50,091 nucleotides of DNA from positions 1 through 50,091 of the IMG/VR virus record IMGVR_UViG_3300032236_001323; one strand, written 5' to 3'. The DNA is from a virus. The first letter of the stretch is position 1; each line of letters opens with the position of its first letter. Both the position numbers and the translations under genes were made by a program. Under the pieces are notes generated by a model that ran no database searches, was not told the origin of the DNA, and saw nothing but the letters and a program-made list of their open reading frames with translations. Shown here piece by piece: positions 39,163-44,971 of the stretch.

Positions 39163-39324
39163 TTAAACCTCCTCGATTTGTAGTGTATCCCAGTCTGCTG
39201 AGCTGGTGACTAAATGGGTTTTGTTGTCTGCGCCCCGAGCTCTGAAGTAGTCCTCAGCCCTCTCGGGGCTCTCAGCCTCTACCTCATAGCACTGCTCTAC
39301 TAATATGGTTGCGTAGTATCTCAT
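39163..39324 (-). CDS. Small early protein, 53 aa
   Basis: MRYYATILVEQCYEVEAESP then ERAEDYFRARGADNKTHL follows a beta-beta-alpha pattern like the 59-aa DpnD/PcfM-like protein. It is coupled by 4 nt to the upstream gene and precedes the 84-aa gene by 2 nt. Confidence 0.58.
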   Translation of the reverse strand: MRYYATILVEQCYEVEAESPERAEDYFRARGADNKTHLVTSSADWDTLQIEEV

Positions 39325-39722
39325 TGCTTGCCTTTCAGTTCGTATGGCTTCTCCCAGTCACCCACGTTGAGGTGATAGTAGTAAGCCGTGTCAAAGTAAT
39401 CCACCATCGCGTCTGACTTGTCATAGTAGTCCGCACTGCGCAACGCCTCAAGGATCTCACCAATCACGCGCTGAGGGCGGTGGGTGAAGTGCTCCTTGTA
39501 CCAGTATGGATTGACTTGGATATGGTTGCGAATGTGCTGATCAAAGTCCTTACCCGTGGTCTGTTTAAAGTTCTCCATGAAGTCCACAGAGCCACTGCGC
39601 AAGGTGCAGGTGATGCTCATGTAGTCCTGCACCCGTAGGCTGTACTTGATGCCCAATGGCTTGAGCACCTTGTCTAGGTTTGCCTTGATGATTTTCTTTT
39701 TGTCTTGGTTCATGAATGCCAT
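39321..39722 (-). CDS. Conserved phage/plasmid protein, 133 aa
   Basis: IIKANLDKVLKPLGIKYSLR, later VNPYWYKEHFTHRPQRVIGE and YDKSDAMVDYFDTAYYYHLN, is a conserved protein I recall from diverse phages and plasmids; function not established. It may be an accessory or anti-defence gene, which is inference. Its start overlaps the upstream stop by one base. Confidence 0.68.
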   Translation of the reverse strand: MAFMNQDKKKIIKANLDKVLKPLGIKYSLRVQDYMSITCTLRSGSVDFMENFKQTTGKDFDQHIRNHIQVNPYWYKEHFTHRPQRVIGEILEALRSADYYDKSDAMVDYFDTAYYYHLNVGDWEKPYELKGKQ

Positions 39723-39904
39723 TATGCGTACTCCTGATTGTGTTGGTTGATGAGTGAGTCGATGCGGTCGGTCGCAGTCCTATACCCATAGTTAAACTGA
39801 ACTCGGAGCTCGAAGTCCTCATAGGGGTTATCGAACTCTTGGCTCATCATGCCGGAGTGATAGCCCTCGGCGTAGGCGATTTTCTTTTGGTGTTCGTTAA
39901 TCAT
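39722..39904 (-). CDS. Small early protein, 60 aa
   Basis: From ATG 39904: MINEHQKKIAYAEGYHSGMM then SQEFDNPYEDFELRVQFNYG. GGATGGAACTAAC precedes the start. The A-Y-x-x-G-Y pattern suits short phage proteins of unknown function. Confidence 0.6.
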   Translation of the reverse strand: MINEHQKKIAYAEGYHSGMMSQEFDNPYEDFELRVQFNYGYRTATDRIDSLINQHNQEYA

Positions 39905-39905
39905 G

Positions 39906-40070
39906 TTAGTTCCATCCTTGTTTGTCATACATACTCATCAGCTCATGCTTTTCTCTAGTGTTTAACTCAAGGGCAGTAGCGACTTTATAAAATGCGTCCG
40001 GATATTCTACCTCGTTCAATACTTGGCGGTTAAGTTCACGCAATGCCATCTCTAATATATTGGTTCTCAT
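39906..40070 (-). CDS. Small early protein, 54 aa
   Basis: From ATG 40070: MRTNILEMALRELNRQVLNE then VEYPDAFYKVATALELNTRE. AAGGAGAATCACAAT is a strong leader. Helical and possibly DNA-binding; no family recognised. Confidence 0.6.
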   Translation of the reverse strand: MRTNILEMALRELNRQVLNEVEYPDAFYKVATALELNTREKHELMSMYDKQGWN

Positions 40071-40141
40071 ATTGTGATTCTCCTTGGTGGTTGATCTCAT
40101 CAGTACCAGCCTAACTGGCAGACCGCCGGAGCGGTTTCGAT

Positions 40142-40366
40142 CTATCGTGCGTCCAACCATGCTTGTGCCTCTTGCATGGTTGGGAATGGTTTGCGTCCGG
40201 TGCCTACTGTACCGGTGCGAGTGTTGCGTACTGTGTACCCCTCAGTGGTCAACGTCCAGTCTGCTTTACCTGCCTCAGATGTCCAAGGACAGGCGCCGTA
40301 GATTGATGCAGTTAACACGCCGTTAGCATGACGCCATAGTTTTGCTGGGATGATTTCGTATGTCAT
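40142..40366 (-). CDS. First gene of the leftward early operon, 74 aa
   Basis: MTYEIIPAKLWRHANGVLTA then IYGACPWTSEAGKADWTLTT is a beta-rich small protein with RNTRTGTVGTGRKPFPTMQEAQAW, a phrase typical of uncharacterised phage proteins. CAGGAGAACCACC gives a strong ribosome binding site. It is the gene closest to the host-type promoter and so likely among the first expressed. Confidence 0.62.
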   Translation of the reverse strand: MTYEIIPAKLWRHANGVLTASIYGACPWTSEAGKADWTLTTEGYTVRNTRTGTVGTGRKPFPTMQEAQAWLDAR

Positions 40367-40527
40367 GGTGGTTCTCCTGTTGGTTAGTAATCCCTCGAGC
40401 TCACTGCAAGCAATGGGCTCTGAGTATTACTATCTGTCCGTCATACGGCGTGTTGGATAACGCCACTGGTTCTGCCAGCTCCCCCTTATTTATCTCGGTT
40501 GGGTTTGAGTACTGCAACAACGTGGTT

Positions 40528-40557
40528 AGTATAGCGACCTTTGGTTTAATCTGTCAA
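40528..40557 (-). promoter_or_regulatory. Leftward host sigma-70-type early promoter
   Basis: On the minus strand TTGACA (40557-40552) is separated by 18 bp from TATACT (40533-40528). This is close to consensus and points at the early operon beginning at 40366. No other site in the hub fits sigma-70 this well. Confidence 0.7.
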
Positions 40558-40895
40558 CACCTAATTGAATCGACCGCCAAGCCTTATATCTACTGGGTTC
40601 TATTCCTGACTAAAATGTAGGGTTATTGGTTGGTGGGATGCAGTGGTAGATAGTGGGGCTCGGTGGGTATTGGTGGGGATACTGGTGAGTTGGCTAGTCA
40701 CAATATCTCGGTCCTCATACCCCTCGTCTCTCGCACGCCCGTACAGCCCTTTAAACATAATGCCCGCGCCCATAGAGCCGCGATCGCACAGTGGTTGATA
40801 CCTAACCCTCACCTCATAGCCAAACAGCGTGGCGACCCTTTCTCGCCCCTCCTATCCGTCAATAGGTAATTACCCTTATTGCCGCGCTGACCTAT

Positions 40896-40911
40896 GTGAG
40901 TAAGTACTCAC
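40896..40911. promoter_or_regulatory. TetR-operator-like palindrome, copy 1
   Basis: GTGAGTAAGTACTCAC has perfect 7-bp arms (GTGAGTA/TACTCAC). The 22-bp context 40891-40912 is repeated exactly at 41007-41028. Confidence 0.6.
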
Positions 40912-40961
40912 TAACATATATGTTGCGTTGCAATATGGCACGATACTTGCTTAGCCTAGAT

Positions 40962-40980
40962 GCGAATGAGAATCATTATC
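40962..40980. promoter_or_regulatory. Fur-box-like sequence
   Basis: GCGAATGAGAATCATTATC matches the classical 19-bp Fur consensus (GATAATGATAATCATTATC) at 16 of 19 positions. It lies midway between the two TetR-like palindromes. Confidence 0.5.
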
Positions 40981-41011
40981 ATCAGTGCGCCAGCTTGGGC
41001 GCGAAGCCTAT

Positions 41012-41027
41012 GTGAGTAAGTACTCAC
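41012..41027. promoter_or_regulatory. TetR-operator-like palindrome, copy 2
   Basis: Identical to copy 1, including 6 flanking bases, with start points 116 bp apart. Confidence 0.6.
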
Positions 41028-41301
41028 TTCACCTATGAGGCAGAGAGGCTATGTGTCACGTTTGGCCCTCCTTTTCTTGAGGGGGTGTTGTTTATATACC
41101 ACATAGCCCAATTTGGGTCCTATCCGGCTCGGCGGGGGCGGGGGCCCCACAAAGCTCAAGTTTGTATAATTTTCCACATTGTGAAAAAAGTCAACTTCCT
41201 AAAATTTTTTTTGAAAAATTGTCACCCTTGCTCCAAAATTGTCACCCTTCCAAATAGGAATCATTCTTATTTGACTACCAGCAATCAATGACTTACAAGG
41301 C

Positions 41302-41425
41302 GATTGTCACCCTTGTCACCCTTGTCACCCCTTATTTCATTTATTTTTTATTTTTTATTTAAAAAGAAAAAAAGTTTAAGGAAAAGTCAAACAGACCCTG
41401 ACAATGGTGACAAGGGTGACAATTT
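41302..41425. repeat. Inverted iteron element, copy 2
   Basis: The left arm ATTGTCACCCTTGTCACC and the right arm GACAATGGTGACAAGGGTGA are as in copy 1, with one mismatch between arms and a different A+T-rich core (TTATTTTTTATTTTTT...). Copy 1 and copy 2 bracket the early operon. Confidence 0.8.
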
Positions 41426-41464
41426 TAATTTTATTTTTGAAACCTGGGGAGCAAACAGCGTATC

Positions 41465-41478
41465 TTTGCATTATTATA
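41465..41478 (+). promoter_or_regulatory. Phage extended -10 promoter motif, copy P4 (Hint-terminase)
   Basis: TTTGCATTATTATA followed by AGTATG. The ATG at 41482 lies exactly 6 nt after the ATTATT hexamer and has no ribosome binding site, implying a leaderless mRNA. Confidence 0.75.
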
Positions 41479-41481
41479 AGT

Positions 41482-41790
41482 ATGAACAAATACGCATACC
41501 AAATTCAGGGTGCACTGGAAAATAGGCAGGGTCAATTGCTTGGCCTGCGTGTTTTGGTGTGCGATGTGTATAACTTTGATTCGGTTGACGTACCTGTAGA
41601 GGTAATAGACTCAGAAACCGCAAAGTACTTACAGTTCAGGCTAAGTATCACGGCAGAATCGCTTAATGTCAAAAACCTGCCAGTGGAAATCCAAAACCGA
41701 ATACGCGCTCCGTTAGGGAGATGGCTGGACCAATGGGTCCTCGAAAACTTCTATGGCAATTCTCGCAACACAAAAAGTACTAACTCTTGA
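41482..41790 (+). CDS. Unknown protein ahead of the packaging genes, 102 aa
   Basis: MNKYAYQIQGALENRQGQLL then LRVLVCDVYNFDSVDVPVEV is alpha/beta with a helical basic C-terminus; no family recognised. It overlaps the Hint-domain gene by 38 nt. The start directly follows promoter P4 without a leader. Confidence 0.6.
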   Translation: MNKYAYQIQGALENRQGQLLGLRVLVCDVYNFDSVDVPVEVIDSETAKYLQFRLSITAESLNVKNLPVEIQNRIRAPLGRWLDQWVLENFYGNSRNTKSTNS

Positions 41791-42745
41791 CTTTTGGAAA
41801 TATGCCCGCCACTTACAGGTGGGTGACTATGTGTTTGACAAGGACGGTAACCCTGTAAAGGTCAAGCTGGTACAAGAATACCTGGCACCCGTTTGCTATG
41901 AGGTTACATTTAACGACCACCTTACCGCAGCAGGTGACGAGCACCTAGCTTTCATGGCCGAGACGCCTAAGTACCGCAAAAGAATATCAGAGTACAAGGG
42001 TGTGCAGCAATTTCGCAGGCCGCTAAAGCCGCTAGCTGTACGGGATTTACTGGAACTACCCCTTAAAACCAAATACAACCGCACTGCCTATTCGGTACCG
42101 ACTAGCAAACCTATCAATTTTCCACACCAAGACCTGCCAGTACCGCCATTTATCTTTGGGTACTGGTTTTTTAATCGCCGAAAAGATAAAAGTTTGAAGT
42201 TCACCCACGGAATGCAGGAAGAAATCACCCAAATCTTTCGCGATCATGGGTACAAAGTCAAGGTTGGGCGAAAAGTAAACCCCCAAACGTATTTGTTTAC
42301 TACCACTCCTACGGTTGAGTCGCAGTTAATTCCGCTGATTCCCACAAAAATCCCATTTAATTATTTATTTTCGTCAATAGAACAAAGACTTGAGCTATTG
42401 CGTGGTATTATTTTTTCAAAAGCTAGGCAGTATTCGCAAAAAGAAGATACTTTTCGAGTAACGTCCAGAAGTTATACAACAATCACCCAGATTCAAAACC
42501 TGGCAGAGTCGTTAGGTTGCAAAACCAAAATCGAACACAAGCCGCAGCTAGAAAACTACACCGTATTTTTTAAATGCCGGTATCCAATCGTGCCAAATCA
42601 AGTATCGCCACCTGTAAAGGTTCATCAAGCGAGAAGGCATATTGTTGATATCGAGCCAATCCCCGCTCAGTCCTGCATCCATGTGGAGACTGAGGGAAAA
42701 GACAACACGATTCTCGTCGGAGAAGGCTTTATCCCATGTCGTTAA
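41753..42745 (+). CDS. Stand-alone Hint (intein-like) protein, splicing- and endonuclease-degenerate, 330 aa
   Basis: The N-terminus KVLTLDFWKYARHLQVGDYV then FDKDGNPVKV matches intein block A, but the obligatory first Cys/Ser is missing (M-A-I-L-A-T-Q-K). Block B is CYEVTF...GDEHL with its His. The middle resembles a LAGLIDADG homing domain whose catalytic Asp positions are lost (FIFGYWFFNRRKD; LELLRGIIFSKARQ). The end ILVGEGFIPCR lacks the terminal His-Asn. The frame is intact and its last codons overlap the terminase ATG, whose Walker A motif carries no intein. Likely a domesticated intein relic. Confidence 0.72.
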   Translation: MAILATQKVLTLDFWKYARHLQVGDYVFDKDGNPVKVKLVQEYLAPVCYEVTFNDHLTAAGDEHLAFMAETPKYRKRISEYKGVQQFRRPLKPLAVRDLLELPLKTKYNRTAYSVPTSKPINFPHQDLPVPPFIFGYWFFNRRKDKSLKFTHGMQEEITQIFRDHGYKVKVGRKVNPQTYLFTTTPTVESQLIPLIPTKIPFNYLFSSIEQRLELLRGIIFSKARQYSQKEDTFRVTSRSYTTITQIQNLAESLGCKTKIEHKPQLENYTVFFKCRYPIVPNQVSPPVKVHQARRHIVDIEPIPAQSCIHVETEGKDNTILVGEGFIPCR

Positions 42746-44181
42746 CACCAAAACAAGAACTAACCCTTAAAAAATTTGCAGAATCCCATAAGCACTGGCC
42801 TAAGCAGCAGCTCGAAGCTGCGATCTGGCAGGTTAAATGGCATCTGCAAGCGCTTAAACATCAAAGAGAACCCGAAGATGGACAATACGACACGTTCCTT
42901 ATGTTGGCCGGTCGTGGATCGGGCAAGACTCATACTGCTAGCCATTGGATTGGCATTCGTGCTTGGAAGTACGACAACACACGCTGGCTTGTTACTGCTC
43001 CCACCTCCAATGACATACGAGCAACGTGTTTTGAAGGAGATAGCGGACTACTTAACATTATCCCAAAGTCCCTTATCCGCGACTACAACAAATCTTTATT
43101 TGAAATTACTCTTACCAATGGATCTATCATCCAAGGTATACCTGCCTCCGAACCAGAACGATATCGGGGTAAACAATTCCACGGAGCTTGGTTCGACGAG
43201 TTGTGTGCGTTTGATTACCTCGACGATGCCTATGACGGCGTACAGTTTACCCTCCGTCTTAAAGACCCCCGCATCGAACGAGTGCAGCAGATTATTACCA
43301 CCACTCCAAAGCCAAAAGAATTAATTGTTGACCTGGCCGAAGGTAAAATCGGCGGTGATGTGTATATGGTTAACGCCAGCTCATTTGACAACCGCGAAAA
43401 CCTATCTGAGACATTCTTTAAACAGCTTGAGACATACGATGGCACTGACATCGGTCGTCAGGAGATCTACGGTGAGATCCTGGATCCAGAGCAGGCTGGT
43501 ATCATCAAACGCAAACAGTTCCGCATGTGGCCAGCTAACAAGCCAACGCCAACACTGGAATACGTAATTGCTTCATACGACCCAGCGACCTCAGAGAAAA
43601 CCATGAACGACCCAACGGCGTGTACGATTTGGGGTGTGTTTGAAAGAGAAGACGCTGGTACGTGCGTTATCCTGCTCGATGCTTGGGACGCGCACTTAGC
43701 CTATCCAGAACTGCGCCGCAAAGTAATCGATGATTACAAAGAGGTGGTGTATGGCTCGGACAACGACTTTGCCAAAGGCAAAAAGGCAGACCTCATTCTC
43801 ATGGAAGATAAGTCTGCTGGCATCTCACTGATCCAAGAACTCCAAGGCGCTGGTGTGCCGGTACGTGGATACAACCCTGGACGCGCCGATAAGGTGCAGC
43901 GTCTGAACATTGTGGCACCACTGGTAGCTAAGGGCAAAGTGTTCATCCCGGAAGACACAGAACAAAAGGGTGACTATGCTTCTTGGGCAAAACGGTTCTT
44001 GCGCCAGGTGTGTTCGTTCCCAGAAGCAGGCGGCCATGATGACTATGTGGATTCCCTCTCACAGGCACTACGGGTGCTCAGGGATTCTGGCTGGCTACAA
44101 CTAGACCCACTGCCCGCCCGTAACTATGACTATGCGGATATGGACGAATCTAAGAGATTTGTCAACCCCTACAGCCAATAG
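42736..44181 (+). CDS. terL: Terminase large subunit, 481 aa
   Basis: Walker A LAGRGSGKT (Lys64) and Walker B AWFDE (about residues 152-156) form the packaging ATPase; the C-terminal nuclease has ASYDPAT, LILMEDKSAG and HDDYVDSLSQAL with conserved acidic residues. It cuts and translocates DNA into the prohead. Length is typical. The start overlaps the Hint gene by 10 nt, suggesting translational coupling. The partner small subunit is probably at 23773-24168. Confidence 0.93.
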   Translation: MSLTPKQELTLKKFAESHKHWPKQQLEAAIWQVKWHLQALKHQREPEDGQYDTFLMLAGRGSGKTHTASHWIGIRAWKYDNTRWLVTAPTSNDIRATCFEGDSGLLNIIPKSLIRDYNKSLFEITLTNGSIIQGIPASEPERYRGKQFHGAWFDELCAFDYLDDAYDGVQFTLRLKDPRIERVQQIITTTPKPKELIVDLAEGKIGGDVYMVNASSFDNRENLSETFFKQLETYDGTDIGRQEIYGEILDPEQAGIIKRKQFRMWPANKPTPTLEYVIASYDPATSEKTMNDPTACTIWGVFEREDAGTCVILLDAWDAHLAYPELRRKVIDDYKEVVYGSDNDFAKGKKADLILMEDKSAGISLIQELQGAGVPVRGYNPGRADKVQRLNIVAPLVAKGKVFIPEDTEQKGDYASWAKRFLRQVCSFPEAGGHDDYVDSLSQALRVLRDSGWLQLDPLPARNYDYADMDESKRFVNPYSQ

Positions 44182-44195
44182 GGCGGATTCACCCT
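44180..44195 (+). terminator. Weak hairpin before promoter P5
   Basis: AGGG (44180-44183) pairs with CCCT (44192-44195), followed by GTTCC and the promoter. Short stem, so weak evidence. Confidence 0.3.
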
Positions 44196-44200
44196 GTTCC

Positions 44201-44213
44201 TTGCATTATTATA
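44201..44213 (+). promoter_or_regulatory. Phage extended -10 promoter motif, copy P5 (portal)
   Basis: TTGCATTATTATA followed by AATAGGAATATCTT and the ATG at 44228; the TAGGA acts as ribosome binding site within a short leader. Confidence 0.72.
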
Positions 44214-44227
44214 AATAGGAATATCTT

Positions 44228-44971
44228 ATGAACCTTGCTAAAACACCACATCAAATACTGCTGGAAAAGGCAGGGTTGTCCTTGGATCCTAGTCCGGGGC
44301 TTGTTAACACGCCCCAACAAATGCTATTGCAGCAAGCAAACGCTTTGCCCCAATACGCACCTGGCGGCGCTGTTCGCCAAAACCTTTCCCCTGCTGATAT
44401 GCAGGCGGCAATGATTATTCAAGGCCACACACCACAAAAGTTTGCTAGCGGTGGTCAAGCAGCTCAATCAAAGCATGTTACACAATTACGAGACGAAATG
44501 AATCGTAATTTATTAAAGATAAAACACAGCCCACTTAGTGCTCTTTGGAATGCACTAAACTTTTTTGACGTTGGTGCTGAAGGATACGAAGCAGCAAAAA
44601 ACGCATCTCAAGGAAAAGCAGTTCCAGCTACAGAGCATGCGTTTAAATCCTTGTCAGGAATTCCTGCAGCAATGCCTTCTGTACCCATGGCAGTTTCTTT
44701 GGGCGTACCAGTTGCTGGCCAACAGTTAGCAGACTATGCTACTGAGCACATGGCGCAAAATCCACAGTTTAGACAACAAATGCTAGATGTAACCTCATCA
44801 CCATTGGGTGGCGCACTTAGTGGTGATGCAGGACTAGCAGCAAACATTATGGGCAATCTCGATTACTCCCAAGCATTACAAGATCGATTACCCCAAGAAC
44901 AAACACCGGCAGAACAGCCCGTTCAACAACGACGCGTTTCTCCTCTGTATCAAAAAACAATGGTTAAATAA
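44228..44971 (+). CDS. Virion-region protein with duplicated N-terminal helix and GG modules, 247 aa
   Basis: Two related segments (KTPHQILLEKAG and NTPQQMLLQQAN) start the protein, followed by YAPGGAV and FASGGQA modules like those of the tail and ejected proteins. The rest is helical (residues 85-230) with weakly hydrophobic Ala/Gly/Pro patches. It sits between terminase and portal and shares its last base with the portal ATG. Possibly a minor capsid or ejected protein. Confidence 0.55.
   Translation: MNLAKTPHQILLEKAGLSLDPSPGLVNTPQQMLLQQANALPQYAPGGAVRQNLSPADMQAAMIIQGHTPQKFASGGQAAQSKHVTQLRDEMNRNLLKIKHSPLSALWNALNFFDVGAEGYEAAKNASQGKAVPATEHAFKSLSGIPAAMPSVPMAVSLGVPVAGQQLADYATEHMAQNPQFRQQMLDVTSSPLGGALSGDAGLAANIMGNLDYSQALQDRLPQEQTPAEQPVQQRRVSPLYQKTMVK

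Larger units (their letters stand above)
40367..41481. other. Divergent non-coding control hub
   Basis: About 1.1 kb separates the leftward early operon from the rightward packaging operon. I see no convincing gene. It contains a leftward sigma-70-like promoter, a hairpin in the early leader (GGCGT/ACGCC, 40448-40465), two identical TetR-operator-like palindromes flanking a Fur-box-like site, a G-rich tract (41130-41148), a dyad (41169-41188), two direct ATTGTCACCCTT sites, the second large iteron element and a motif promoter. Confidence 0.65.

Noticed and set aside
40600-40812. 70-aa open frame on the minus strand in the control hub
   Set aside because: No ribosome binding site or recognisable composition, and it does not overlap neighbours like the other operon genes; treated as non-coding, though a real small gene is not excluded.
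41066-41150. CCCTC/GAGGG hairpin and G-rich tract suggesting a terminator or G-quadruplex
   Set aside because: The hairpin has no T-tract and the tract has only three good G-runs, so neither is supported.
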